Origin: Enterobacter cloacae subsp. cloacae ATCC 13047
GTDB taxonomy: Bacteria > Pseudomonadota > Gammaproteobacteria > Enterobacterales > Enterobacteriaceae
Reading direction: 5' to 3'
NCBI RefSeq assembly: GCF_000025565.1
Contig: NC_014121.1
Coordinates: 1,922,001-1,986,000 of the forward strand
Length of the DNA stretch: 64,000 nucleotides
Shown: piece by piece, positions 35,083 to 45,646 of the stretch
How positions within the stretch are numbered: the stretch's first letter is position 1
How the letters are laid out: every line of letters starts with the position of its first letter
The notes under the pieces: generated by a model
What the model was told of the DNA's origin: nothing
What the model saw: only the letters and a program-made list of their open reading frames with translations
The model's database searches: none
Translations under genes and position numbers: made by a program

Positions 35083-35937
35083 TTAGCGTTCGAATTGTCC
35101 AAACTCTTGTTGTAATTCACGGTTTATCGTCAGACGGTCTGCAAGCGCATCACCCAGCGCCTGGACCACGCCTGACAGCAGCAGGTTGAAAAGACAGCTA
35201 ACAGGGGCCAGCGAATCCCAGAAGTGGCCGGTATCGGTTTTAACCTGCAATAAATCAATAGGGTAATCCCGCGCCCACGGACACCAGATATCGGTGATCA
35301 GGGCCATTGGAATACTTTTCTCACTTGCGACACGACAGTACTGCCGGGCAATGGCGGAATAGGCGCGGGTATCGGTCAGCACCACATAAGGGTGGTCAAA
35401 ACCGGAGTTGAGCGATTCAACCCAACTGCCGGATAACCCCTCGGAGTAGCTCACGCGCGGGCGCAGGTATTCCAGGTGGCTGAAGAAGGCGTTGGCAATC
35501 CCGCGCGTTGACTGAATACCCAGCACAAACACCGCCTCAGCATGGGTGAGCTGATGGACGATTTGCTTAAAGACATCGGTTTGTGCCAGCTGATAAACAT
35601 GGGTGATTGCGTCCACCTCCAGCGAAAGGGAGTGCTGGAGGCGATCCGAGAGCGGGCGCTGCTGTTGCCAGGAGTCCAGGCGTTCGTTCATTCCCCAGGG
35701 CTGATAAGGATCGCGCAGGCTTTTTTTCGCATCGTCCAGGTTGCGATACCCCAGCTTGCGCAGGAAGCGCCCGACGGTGATCCCGCTGGTGCCGGTAGTC
35801 AGCGCCACGCTCTCTGCCGTCTCAAACGGTATCAGCGCGGCGTGCGCCAGCATCCAGCTTGCCACACGCTTTTCGCTGGGCGTCAGCTGGCTGAAGGTGG
35901 CTTCGATACGGTTCAGCATTTCAGGTTTGGTGGTCAT
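35083..35937 (-). CDS. RpiR/MurR-family regulator, likely controlling the ddp operon
   Basis: 284 residues: an N-terminal HTH_6 domain (about 1-77, LTPSEKRVASWMLAHAALIP, then SGITVGRFLRKLGY) and a SIS phosphosugar-binding domain (about 120-260, AEAVFVLGIQSTRGIANAFF). RpiR proteins usually sense phosphosugars; MurR in E. coli senses MurNAc-6-phosphate, so a cell-wall-derived effector is plausible here. It is the first gene of the ddp operon, 12 nt before ddpX, a position not found in E. coli K-12. Inverted repeats with TGTTAACC half-sites lie directly upstream. Confidence 0.8.
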   Translation of the reverse strand: MTTKPEMLNRIEATFSQLTPSEKRVASWMLAHAALIPFETAESVALTTGTSGITVGRFLRKLGYRNLDDAKKSLRDPYQPWGMNERLDSWQQQRPLSDRLQHSLSLEVDAITHVYQLAQTDVFKQIVHQLTHAEAVFVLGIQSTRGIANAFFSHLEYLRPRVSYSEGLSGSWVESLNSGFDHPYVVLTDTRAYSAIARQYCRVASEKSIPMALITDIWCPWARDYPIDLLQVKTDTGHFWDSLAPVSCLFNLLLSGVVQALGDALADRLTINRELQQEFGQFER

Positions 35938-35948
35938 TACCGCCTCGC

Positions 35949-35993
35949 TGTTAACCGGCTGTCAATGGCCGGAATTCTGTTACCTGGTTAACA
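35949..35993 (-). promoter_or_regulatory. Putative operator repeats upstream of the RpiR-ddp operon
   Basis: TGTTAACC at 35949-35956 is matched by its complement GGTTAACA at 35986-35993, with a further TGTTACC at 35978-35984 making a close dyad with the latter. They lie 11-56 bp before the regulator start. They are a natural target for autoregulation by the RpiR protein; this is inferred. Confidence 0.4.
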
Positions 35994-36204
35994 ATGCATG
36001 ACGCGTGCCATGTTCACATGACGGCGAAAAGCCGCTGTGCTGTAAATTTCATGCAATATTTGATTAACCAATGATCAACATTTGTGCAGCGTAGTTCACT
36101 TTTGGTGCATTGTCGGATTCGACAGAGATGAATTTGGTGAATACGTCAGCCCCTTCACATTTTTGATAAGATACAAACACAGTGACTAAGAGAAGGAACC
36201 CGGC

Positions 36205-37689
36205 ATGGCGAATCTGCCCTGGCGTGTCAGCGTGCGCCTGATGGCTCTCGCAAAGAAAGTGGCGATGGTCATAGGGATTATCGTGGTTGTGCTGCTGGCA
36301 GTGCGGGTATATCTCTCGCAGCAGGGGCCGGCGTTACATCTCTGGCATACCTGGCGTGCGGATGAAATGAGCGTAAGCGAGCTGGATAAGGCGAACTTTG
36401 CTGACTATCTCGACCGGGAAAAGGCCATCTTCACCGACCTGGATAACGCGGTCACGGCAAAAACGAAGGGGGAGGAGCGTACCGCCTTAAACCGCTACTA
36501 CCGTCAGAGCCTGGTGTGGCCCGGAAAATTTACTCCGGATGCAAATCGCTCGTTTGTGCTGATGCCTGCCGGTAAACCGCGTGGTGCGGTGGTTTTACTG
36601 CACGGACTCACCGATTCGCCCTATAGCGTTAAGCACCTTGCCGTTGATTATCAGCAGCGCGGATTTGTGGCCGTGGTGCCGCGTCTGCCCGGACACGGGA
36701 CGGCACCAGGGGCGCTGACAAATGTTGACTGGGAGATGTGGCTGGCGGCGACGCGTCTTGCCGTGCGCGAAGCCTCCCGTCTGGCGGGGGATAACGTTCC
36801 TTTGCATCTGGTGGGCTATTCCAACGGCGGGGCGCTGGCGATGAAATACACCCTGGACGCGCTGGAGTCGCCTTCGCTGCGAAAACCTCAGCAACTGGTG
36901 TTGTTGTCACCGATGATCGGCGTCACGGCGTTTGCCCGCTTTGCCGGATTCGCAGGCTTACCGGCACTGTTACCGGCGTTTGCGAAAGCGGCGTGGCTGA
37001 ATATCGCGCCGGAGTATAACCCTTACAAATACAATTCTTTCCCGGTAAACGCGGCGCGTCAGTCGTGGCTGTTGACGAAGGCGCTGCAGGAGCAGATTGG
37101 CCGCGATGCACAAAACCACACGCTGGATCGGTTGCCGCCGGTACTGGCCTTTCAGTCGGTGATGGATTCCACCGTCAGTACCCGTGCGGTTGTCACGGGG
37201 TTATTCGACCAGCTTCCGGCCAACGGCAGTGAACTGGTGGTGTTTGATATCAACCAGGCGGCGAGTTTCCGCCCGTTATTCCGGCCGTCGTCGTGGACGG
37301 CCCTCTCTGAGCTGTTGCCGTCTGCGCAAAGACGTTACAGTGTCACAATTATTACCAACGCCAGTGCGGAGCGTTTCGCCACGGTCGCGAAGCACATCCC
37401 CGCAGACAGCACAGAAGAGACCGTGGAGCCGCTGGCGCAGCAGTATCCGCCGGAGGTCTATTCGCTTTCGCATGTCGCCGTACCTTTCCCGCCTGATGAC
37501 GATCTGTATGGCCGGCATCCTGCCGTGAAAAACCGCTATGGCATCAGCCTGGGCACCATTGCGTTGTGGGGAGAGACCTCCGTACTGAGCGTGGGTAAAG
37601 ATGCCCTGATGCGGGTGACCTCAAATCCGTTTTACGACTACATGAAGATGCGGATCGACAACCGCATCGGGACGGAGGAAAAAGGGTGA
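36205..37689 (+). CDS. Membrane-anchored alpha/beta hydrolase (carboxylesterase/lipase-like)
   Basis: 494 residues with one N-terminal membrane helix (about 15-37, VAMVIGIIVVVLLAVRVYL), then a hydrolase core. The oxyanion/HG segment VVLLHGLTDSPYS lies near residue 130, and the nucleophile elbow GYSNGG near residue 212, with Ser as catalytic residue. The acid and His would be expected in the QSVMDSTVS and LSHVAVPF regions. Its ATG at 36205 follows AGAAGGAACC. It resembles serine aminopeptidase/monoacylglycerol lipase-type folds, but the substrate is unknown. It is divergent from the ddp regulator and 40 nt upstream of the broken BLUF-EAL gene. Confidence 0.75.
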   Translation: MANLPWRVSVRLMALAKKVAMVIGIIVVVLLAVRVYLSQQGPALHLWHTWRADEMSVSELDKANFADYLDREKAIFTDLDNAVTAKTKGEERTALNRYYRQSLVWPGKFTPDANRSFVLMPAGKPRGAVVLLHGLTDSPYSVKHLAVDYQQRGFVAVVPRLPGHGTAPGALTNVDWEMWLAATRLAVREASRLAGDNVPLHLVGYSNGGALAMKYTLDALESPSLRKPQQLVLLSPMIGVTAFARFAGFAGLPALLPAFAKAAWLNIAPEYNPYKYNSFPVNAARQSWLLTKALQEQIGRDAQNHTLDRLPPVLAFQSVMDSTVSTRAVVTGLFDQLPANGSELVVFDINQAASFRPLFRPSSWTALSELLPSAQRRYSVTIITNASAERFATVAKHIPADSTEETVEPLAQQYPPEVYSLSHVAVPFPPDDDLYGRHPAVKNRYGISLGTIALWGETSVLSVGKDALMRVTSNPFYDYMKMRIDNRIGTEEKG

Positions 37690-37729
37690 TCCCTTAAGCC
37701 GTTAATTTATTAGGTAGCGCTGGTGAAGT

Positions 37730-38991
37730 ATGTTAAACAGTAACTTCCCCGGCGCCTCCCTTATTCTGGAACCCATTCCTGTGCTCACCACGCTGATTTA
37801 TCGAAGCCAGTTACATTTATCCTGCCGGTCCGCAGAATTAAGCGCGCTGGTAGAACGAGCACGAAGCCGCAATGCCAAACTGAACATCACGGGTGTCCTG
37901 CTCTCGAACGGCTGTGACGTCATGCAAATTCTTGAGGGCGCGGAAGAGAGCGTCGTGAAGTTGTTCCACAAAATTCGCGATGATGAGCGCCACAGTGGCG
38001 TCGTCGAACTGATGCGGGATTACGGCCCCCGCAGACGGTTTGACAATGTCGGCATGCTGCTGTTTGACCTGCAGGTCCAGTCCCCAAAAGAGGTGCTTGA
38101 GTCGGTTTTGCATTACAGCCAGCTGGAAAGCTATCTCATATCCGATGATCGGGTGTTCAAATTCATTCAGACCTTTATCACCGGGAAACATACCGGCCAG
38201 ACGAGGAACCCGGTGGATGCGGGAAAATGGACGCTCGCATGTGAAAAAGCGCCCTTCGGTGAGGCCATGGGGTTTATAGCCGGTCAAATCTGTCAGTTTG
38301 CGCTGCAGCCGATAGTCGAGCCCTCGGAAGGGAAAATCAGTTCACTTGAAGCGCTTATTCGTGGCAACGATGGCGGGAGCCCGGAACATTTCTTCAAAAC
38401 GCTCGATCAGGACAAGCTCTACGAAGTGGATCTGCAAACCAAAGCGTATGCCTTTGCGCTTGCGGAGAAACTGGGTATCGGCAGCCATAAAATTGCGGTG
38501 AATTTACTCCCCATGTCGCTGGTCAAGGTGCCCGGAGCGGTCGAGTTTCTGGTGGAGCAAATCAGACAACACGGGCTTCAGCCGGAGCAGGTGGTCATAG
38601 AAGTAACTGAAAACGAGATGATTTCCGGCTTTAACAAGTTCAACAGCGCGATCAAACAGCTTCGGGGTGAAGGTATTGGCCTGGCGATCGATGTTTCGGC
38701 TCCGGGTATGCGGGGCTTTCGCTGCTTACCCGCTTCCAGCCGGATAAAATCAAGATCGATCGGGAAATTGTCAGCAATATTCATCTCAGCGGCCCAAAAC
38801 AGGCGATTGTCCGATCGATAGTGAGCTGCTGCACCGACCTTGAGATCACGCTGGTGGCGGAAGGCATTGAGAAGCTGGAGGAGTGGTGCTGGCTGGAATC
38901 CGCCGGTATTCGCCGTTTTCAGGGGTTTCTGTTTGCCCGGCCGCAGCTTAACGGGGTGGGCGATATTCACTGGCCACACCTGGTACGATAA
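37730..38991 (+). pseudogene. bluF: BLUF-EAL blue-light regulator (BluF/YcgF-like), frameshifted in the EAL domain
   Basis: The N-terminal BLUF flavin domain (about residues 18-110) has VLTTLIYRS, with the photochemical Tyr, and MQILEG, with the key Gln. The degenerate EAL domain follows. At 38693 one base is missing in the codon expected for the second Asp of DDFGSG. The original frame then runs into a junk tail and stops at 38821. The next frame continues with coherent EAL sequence (LTRFQPDKIKIDREIV, then AEGIEKLEEWCWLESAGIRR) to TAA at 38989-38991. The repaired protein would be about 420 residues, near E. coli BluF (403). BluF binds the BluR repressor under blue light to control biofilm genes; no bluR is near. 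A read error remains possible. Confidence 0.75.
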
Positions 38992-39042
38992 CGCTTTTTC
39001 CTTCCTGATTATTTCCCCTTTGGTCAGCCTGTGTTTAAATAG

Positions 39043-39056
39043 CTAAAACGGTTTAA
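39043..39056 (+). promoter_or_regulatory. ScrR operator before scrK
   Basis: CTAAAACGGTTTAA shares the CTAAAAC-GGTTTAA/G pattern with the two operators upstream of scrY. It ends 23 bp before the scrK ATG, suited to repression by the LacI-family ScrR. Confidence 0.75.
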
Positions 39057-39079
39057 CATAGTTTAGCTGAGAGGATGAC

Positions 39080-39973
39080 ATGGATAAAATCTGGGTACTC
39101 GGTGATGCAGTGGTGGATTTACTGCCAGAGGGGGACGGCAAATTGCTGCAATGTCCCGGCGGCGCACCGGCAAATGTGGCGGTCGGCATCGCCCGACTGG
39201 GCGGAAAAAGTGCCTTTATTGGCAGGGTTGGCGACGATCCGTTTGGCCGCTTTATGCAGAAAACGCTGGCGGATGAGCAGGTTGATGTGCAGTGGATGCG
39301 CCTCGATCCGGCTCACCGCACCTCAACGGTGGTGGTTGATCTGGACGAACAGGGCGAACGCTCGTTTACGTTTATGGTTCGGCCGAGCGCCGATCTGTTT
39401 CTCGATTCCACCGATCTGCCGCCTTTCAGGGCCAAAGAGTGGCTGCACGTCTGCTCCATTGCGCTCAGCGCGGAGCCGAGTCGCTCTGCCACTTTTCAGG
39501 CGATGGATGCAATTAAAAAAGCCGGTGGTTTTGTCAGCTTCGATCCCAACATTCGCCCCGACCTCTGGCAGGATGAGGGCGAGCTCCGCCGTTGCCTCGA
39601 ACTGGCGCTACAGCGCGCGGACGTGGTGAAGCTTTCCATTGAAGAGCTGACGTTTTTGACCGGCGAATCCCATATCGAAACCGGTCTGGCGGCGCTGATG
39701 CACCATTGTCCGGCCCGCCTGGTGCTGGTGACGCTGGGTAAAGAGGGGGTAATGGCCTGGCATGAGGGCATCACGACACACTATCCGGCCACACCGGTAG
39801 CGTGTGTTGACACCACCGGCGCAGGCGATGCGTTCGTCGCAGGGTTGCTGTTCGGCCTGGCCTCGTCAGGCCAGGATCTGGCAACAACCCTTGCACTGGC
39901 CCAGCGCTGTGGTGCACTGGCCACGACGGCCAAAGGGGCAATGACCGCGCTGCCGTACCGTCACAACCTGTAA
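39080..39973 (+). CDS. scrK: Fructokinase ScrK
   Basis: ATP-dependent fructokinase of the PfkB/ribokinase family, phosphorylating fructose released from sucrose-6-phosphate. 297 residues. N-terminal GGAPANVAVGIARLGG is PfkB signature 1. The C-terminal DTTGAGDAFVAGLL holds the anion hole and catalytic Asp. Start MDKIWVLGDAVVDLLPEGDG is typical of plasmid- and chromosome-borne ScrK. It begins the scrKYABR cluster, with its own ScrR operator. An operator/CRP-controlled promoter for scrYAB lies in the next gap. Confidence 0.95.
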   Translation: MDKIWVLGDAVVDLLPEGDGKLLQCPGGAPANVAVGIARLGGKSAFIGRVGDDPFGRFMQKTLADEQVDVQWMRLDPAHRTSTVVVDLDEQGERSFTFMVRPSADLFLDSTDLPPFRAKEWLHVCSIALSAEPSRSATFQAMDAIKKAGGFVSFDPNIRPDLWQDEGELRRCLELALQRADVVKLSIEELTFLTGESHIETGLAALMHHCPARLVLVTLGKEGVMAWHEGITTHYPATPVACVDTTGAGDAFVAGLLFGLASSGQDLATTLALAQRCGALATTAKGAMTALPYRHNL

Positions 39974-40005
39974 TTCCTTCCTGGCCGCCGACCGGCGGCC
40001 TGAAT

Positions 40006-40021
40006 TGTCGCCTCGATCACA
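40006..40021 (+). promoter_or_regulatory. CRP site upstream of scrY
   Basis: TGTCG-CCTCGA-TCACA fits TGTGA-N6-TCACA with one mismatch. It lies 5 bp before the first scrY operator, giving the catabolite-activation arrangement known for scrY promoters. Confidence 0.6.
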
Positions 40022-40025
40022 CTTA

Positions 40026-40039
40026 CTAAAACGGTTTAG
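40026..40039 (+). promoter_or_regulatory. ScrR operator 1 of scrY
   Basis: CTAAAACGGTTTAG has 5-bp perfect arms. It lies just after the CRP site and 104 bp before the scrY start. Confidence 0.75.
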
Positions 40040-40085
40040 CAAAAAGTATTGCCGATCCAAAATTCACGGGTTTAGTATCAGCAGC

Positions 40086-40099
40086 CTAAACCGGTTTAG
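40086..40099 (+). promoter_or_regulatory. ScrR operator 2 of scrY
   Basis: CTAAACCGGTTTAG is a perfect 14-bp palindrome, 60 bp from operator 1 (centre to centre) and 44 bp before the scrY ATG. The spacing would allow a repression loop. Confidence 0.8.
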
Positions 40100-40130
40100 C
40101 AATTTAGCATTATCAAAACACTTTTTTTAG

Positions 40131-41660
<1,530 letters not shown>

Positions 41661-41666
41661 CCCTTC

Positions 41667-41689
41667 ACGCTCCCGCCAGGCGGGAGCGT
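41667..41689 (+). other. Intercistronic hairpin scrY-scrA
   Basis: ACGCTCCCG / CGGGAGCGT form a 9-bp stem around CCAGG, 7 bases after the scrY stop. There is no U tract. Such a hairpin could protect scrY mRNA and lower downstream scrA expression, as porin is needed in greater amount. Confidence 0.6.
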
Positions 41690-41727
41690 ATCAAACATCA
41701 TAAAAATGAAGTCAGGCAGAGGTAACT

Positions 41728-43098
41728 ATGGATTTTGATAATATTTCCCGTGCGCTCATTCCGCTGCTCGGTGGCAAAGAGAACATCGCCAGTGCCGCGC
41801 ACTGCGCAACGCGCCTTCGTCTGGTGCTGGTCGACGATGCGCTTGCTGACCAGCAGGCCATCGGCAAGGTCGAGGGGGTGAAAGGCTGTTTTCGTAACGC
41901 GGGCCAGATGCAGGTGATTTTTGGCACCGGCGTAGTGAATAAGGTTTACGCGGCTTTTATTCAGGCGGCAGGGATTAGTGAATCCAGCAAGTCAGAAGCG
42001 GCAGATCTCGCGGCGCGTAAGCTCAACCCGTTCCAGCGCATTGCCCGCCTGCTTTCCAATATTTTCGTACCGATCATTCCCGCCATTGTTGCGTCCGGTT
42101 TGCTGATGGGCCTGCTCGGAATGGTGAAAACCTACGGCTGGGTGAATGCCGATAACGCCATCTACATCATGCTGGATATGTGCAGCTCGGCGGCGTTTAT
42201 TATTTTACCGATCCTGATTGGTTTTACCGCCGCGCGTGAGTTTGGCGGTAATCCCTATTTAGGCGCCACGCTAGGTGGCATTCTGACCCACCCGGCGCTG
42301 ACCAACGCCTGGGGCGTGGCGTCCGGCTTCCACACCATGAACTTTTTCGGCCTTGAGATTGCCATGATTGGCTATCAGGGAACGGTGTTCCCGGTGCTGC
42401 TGGCCGTCTGGTTTATGAGCATTGTGGAGAAAAACCTGCGCAAGGTCATCCCGGATGCGTTAGACCTGATCCTGACGCCGTTCCTGACCGTCATTCTCTC
42501 CGGTTTTATCGCGCTGCTGATTATCGGCCCGGCGGGACGCGCGTTAGGCGATGGCATCTCCTTTATTCTGAGCACGCTGATTACCCACGCGGGCTGGCTG
42601 GCCGGTTTGCTGTTCGGCGGGCTCTATTCGGTGATTGTTATTACCGGCATTCACCACAGCTTCCACGCGATTGAAGCCGGGCTGTTGGGGAATCCGTCGA
42701 TTGGCGTTAATTTCCTGCTGCCCATCTGGGCCATGGCGAACGTGGCGCAGGGTGGTGCGTGCCTGGCGGTGTGGTTTAAAACCAAAGACGCAAAAATCAA
42801 AGCCATTACCTTACCGTCGGCGTTCTCGGCCATGCTCGGCATTACCGAAGCCGCTATCTTTGGTATCAACCTGCGTTTCGTGAAACCGTTTGTGGCCGCG
42901 CTGATTGGCGGTGCGGTGGGTGGCGCATGGGTGGTGTCGGTGCATGTCTACATGACGGCGGTAGGACTGACGGCGCTGCCGGGGATGGCAATCGTGCAGG
43001 CCAGTTCGCTGCTCAACTATATTATCGGCATGGTGATTGCCTTTGGCGTAGCGTTTACCGTCTCGCTGCTGCTGAAATATAAAACGGACTCTGAATAA
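41728..43098 (+). CDS. scrA: Sucrose PTS enzyme IIBC ScrA
   Basis: Sucrose-specific phosphotransferase permease, 456 residues: it imports sucrose and phosphorylates it to sucrose-6-phosphate. IIB domain N-terminal with the phosphorylated Cys26 in AAHCATRLRL; IIC domain from about residue 110 with ten or so helices and the GITEAAIFGINL-type segment (SAMLGITEAAIFGINLRF). No IIA domain, so it needs the glucose IIA (Crr) from elsewhere. Its TAA overlaps the scrB ATG by 1 nt (TAATG), implying coupled translation. Confidence 0.95.
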   Translation: MDFDNISRALIPLLGGKENIASAAHCATRLRLVLVDDALADQQAIGKVEGVKGCFRNAGQMQVIFGTGVVNKVYAAFIQAAGISESSKSEAADLAARKLNPFQRIARLLSNIFVPIIPAIVASGLLMGLLGMVKTYGWVNADNAIYIMLDMCSSAAFIILPILIGFTAAREFGGNPYLGATLGGILTHPALTNAWGVASGFHTMNFFGLEIAMIGYQGTVFPVLLAVWFMSIVEKNLRKVIPDALDLILTPFLTVILSGFIALLIIGPAGRALGDGISFILSTLITHAGWLAGLLFGGLYSVIVITGIHHSFHAIEAGLLGNPSIGVNFLLPIWAMANVAQGGACLAVWFKTKDAKIKAITLPSAFSAMLGITEAAIFGINLRFVKPFVAALIGGAVGGAWVVSVHVYMTAVGLTALPGMAIVQASSLLNYIIGMVIAFGVAFTVSLLLKYKTDSE

Positions 43099-44504
43099 TG
43101 ACATTACCTTCCCGCTGGCCTGCCGTGCTGCAGGCCGTGATGAAAGGCCAACCGCGCGCGCGTGCCGACCGCCACTACCCGCAGTGGCACCCGGCACCGG
43201 TGACGGGGCTGATGAACGATCCGAACGGTTTTATCTGGTTCGCCGGGCGCTACCATCTGTTTTATCAGTGGAACCCGCTGGACTGCGATCACCGCTATAA
43301 ATGCTGGGGGCACTGGAGTTCGCACGATCTGCTGCACTGGCAGCACGAGCCGATGGCGCTGATGCCAGATGAAGAGTACGACCGCAACGGTTGCTATTCC
43401 GGCAGCGCCGTGGACAACAACGGGATGCTGACGCTGTGCTATACCGGCAACGTTAAATTCGATGACGGCAGCCGCACCGCCTGGCAGTGCCTGGCGGTGG
43501 AACAACCGGACGGGACCTTTAAAAAACTGGGGCCGGTGCTGGCGCTGCCGGATGGCTACACCGGCCACGTGCGCGACCCGAAAGTGTGGAAGCACGACGG
43601 GCAGTGGTACATGGTGCTGGGCGCGCAGGATGTGCAAAAGCGGGGTAAGGTGCTGCTGTTCAGGTCTGCCGATTTGCACACGTGGGAATCGTGCGGAGAA
43701 ATCGCCGGTCACGGCGTCAACGGACTCACGGATGCGGGATACATGTGGGAGTGCCCGGACCTATTTGCCCTCGACGGGACGCACGTTCTGATCTGCTGCC
43801 CGCAGGGGCTTGCCCGTGAGCCGCATCGTTATCTCAACACCTATCCGGCGGCCTGGATGAGCGGGGCGTTTGACTATCAGCGCGGCGCATTTGAGCACGG
43901 TGAGTTACACGAACTGGATGCCGGTTTTGAATTCTACGCCCCGCAAACGACGCTGGCGGAAGATGGCCGGCGGATCCTGATTGGCTGGATGGGCGTGCCT
44001 GACGGGGAAGAGATGCTGCAGCCCACCCGGGCACAGGGCTGGATCCATCAGATGACCTGTCCGCGAGAGCTGCGCTACCGCGACGGCAAGCTCTGGCAGA
44101 CTCCGGTGCGTGAGCTGGAAATGCTGCGTGAAGAGGAACTGCACTGGCAGGGCAACGCCTGCGATGCGCCGGAGCTTGATGCCTCGCGCCTTGAGTTCGA
44201 GCTGAGCGCTGCCTGCGCGAAACTGGATTTTGCCGGTGCGCTGCACCTCACGGTCGATGGCAATGGCCTGCGTCTGGAACGTGCCAGCCTGCAAACGGGT
44301 GAGACGTTAACCCGCTACTGGCTGGGTGAGGTTCACCATCTGCGCGTGCTGTGCGACCGCTCCAGCGTCGAAATTTTCATCAACCACGGCGAAGGGGTGA
44401 TGAGCAGTCGCTATTTTCCTGACCAACCGGCCCGTGTGCGATTCGAAGGTGCGTCCGACATCACATTACGCTACTGGTCGCTGCGCGGCTGCATGGTAGA
44501 ATAG
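43098..44504 (+). CDS. scrB: Sucrose-6-phosphate hydrolase ScrB
   Basis: Glycoside hydrolase family 32 invertase, 468 residues, splitting sucrose-6-phosphate into glucose-6-phosphate and fructose in the cytoplasm. Catalytic motifs: nucleophile Asp in LMNDPNGFIWF (near residue 40), RDPKVW stabiliser Asp near 158, and the acid/base Glu in WECPD near 216. C-terminal beta-sandwich domain follows. It is coupled to scrA by a 1-nt overlap, and scrR follows 28 nt later. Confidence 0.95.
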   Translation: MTLPSRWPAVLQAVMKGQPRARADRHYPQWHPAPVTGLMNDPNGFIWFAGRYHLFYQWNPLDCDHRYKCWGHWSSHDLLHWQHEPMALMPDEEYDRNGCYSGSAVDNNGMLTLCYTGNVKFDDGSRTAWQCLAVEQPDGTFKKLGPVLALPDGYTGHVRDPKVWKHDGQWYMVLGAQDVQKRGKVLLFRSADLHTWESCGEIAGHGVNGLTDAGYMWECPDLFALDGTHVLICCPQGLAREPHRYLNTYPAAWMSGAFDYQRGAFEHGELHELDAGFEFYAPQTTLAEDGRRILIGWMGVPDGEEMLQPTRAQGWIHQMTCPRELRYRDGKLWQTPVRELEMLREEELHWQGNACDAPELDASRLEFELSAACAKLDFAGALHLTVDGNGLRLERASLQTGETLTRYWLGEVHHLRVLCDRSSVEIFINHGEGVMSSRYFPDQPARVRFEGASDITLRYWSLRGCMVE

Positions 44505-44532
44505 CGGTTTTGGCAGCCGGATCTAAGTCGTT

Positions 44533-45549
44533 GTGAGAAAAACAAAACGCGTCACCATTAAAGACATCGCGGAGCTGGCGGGAGTGTCAAAAGCCACCGC
44601 CAGCCTGGTACTGAACGGACGCAGCAAAGAGCTGCGCGTGGCGGAAGAGACCCGTGAGCGCGTGCTGGCCATTGCGAAAGAGCATCACTACCAGCCCAGC
44701 ATTCACGCCCGCTCGCTGCGCGATAACCGCAGCCACACCATTGGTCTGGTGGTCCCGGAGATCACCAACTACGGGTTTGCCGTGTTTTCTCACGAACTGG
44801 AGACGTTGTGCCGCGAGGCGGGCGTTCAGCTGCTCATCTCCTGTAGCGATGAAAATCCGGGGCAGGAGACCGTGGTGGTCAACAACATGGTGGCGCGTCA
44901 GGTCGACGGGCTGATTGTTGCCTCCAGCATGCTCAACGATGCGGATTACCAGAAACTGAGTGAACAGCTGCCTGTGGTGCTCTTTGACCGCCACATGAAT
45001 GACAGCTCGCTGCCGTTGGTGATCACCGATTCCATTACCCCGACAGCCAAACTGGTGGCCGACATTGCCCGCCAGCACCCCGATGAGTTTTACTTCCTCG
45101 GTGGGCAGCCACGGCTTTCCCCCACGCGCGACCGCCTTGAAGGGTTTAAACAGGGTCTGCGCGACGCGAACGTTACGCTGCGCCCGGAGTGGATCATTCA
45201 CGGAAATTATCACCCGAGTTCCGGTTACGAGATGTTCGCCGAACTCTGTGCTCGCCTGGGGCGTCCGCCAAAAGCCCTGTTCACCGCCGCCTGCGGCCTG
45301 CAGGAAGGGGTGCTGCGCTACATGGGGCAGCACAATCTGTTGCAAAGTGACATCAGGTTAGCGAGCTTTGACGATCACTATCTTTACGACTCGCTCACGA
45401 TCCCGGTGGATACCGTGCGCCAGGATAACCGTCAGCTTGCATGGCACTGCTTTGATCTGATTGGGAAATTGATTGACGGTGAAACGCCGGAGCCCGTGCA
45501 GCGGAAACTGGATGCCACCCTGCAGCGGCGCTATAAAGCGGCAGAATAG
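44533..45549 (+). CDS. scrR: Sucrose operon repressor ScrR (LacI family)
   Basis: 338 residues, LacI/GalR family: helix-turn-helix [20 protein letters not shown] (residues 7-26) with hinge helix, then a sugar-binding core. It starts at GTG 44533. It binds the CTAAAAC-type operators found before scrK and scrY; in related scr systems the inducer is fructose or fructose-1-phosphate rather than sucrose. It is encoded 28 nt after scrB, so it is partly co-transcribed with its targets. Confidence 0.93.
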   Translation: MRKTKRVTIKDIAELAGVSKATASLVLNGRSKELRVAEETRERVLAIAKEHHYQPSIHARSLRDNRSHTIGLVVPEITNYGFAVFSHELETLCREAGVQLLISCSDENPGQETVVVNNMVARQVDGLIVASSMLNDADYQKLSEQLPVVLFDRHMNDSSLPLVITDSITPTAKLVADIARQHPDEFYFLGGQPRLSPTRDRLEGFKQGLRDANVTLRPEWIIHGNYHPSSGYEMFAELCARLGRPPKALFTAACGLQEGVLRYMGQHNLLQSDIRLASFDDHYLYDSLTIPVDTVRQDNRQLAWHCFDLIGKLIDGETPEPVQRKLDATLQRRYKAAE

Positions 45550-45646
45550 CCCTGCCGGACGACGGGATACATCAATAACTTTAATTAATTTAAGTTTTGG
45601 TTTAGCCGATAACCATAAGGAATAATTTTCTTTGAGGTATCGGTTC

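Noticed and set aside
32767..35115. Very long open frame (782 codons) antisense to ddpA/ddpX
   Set aside because: It is a shadow of GC-rich codon use; no ribosome site and no recognisable domain, while the opposite strand encodes clear ddp genes.
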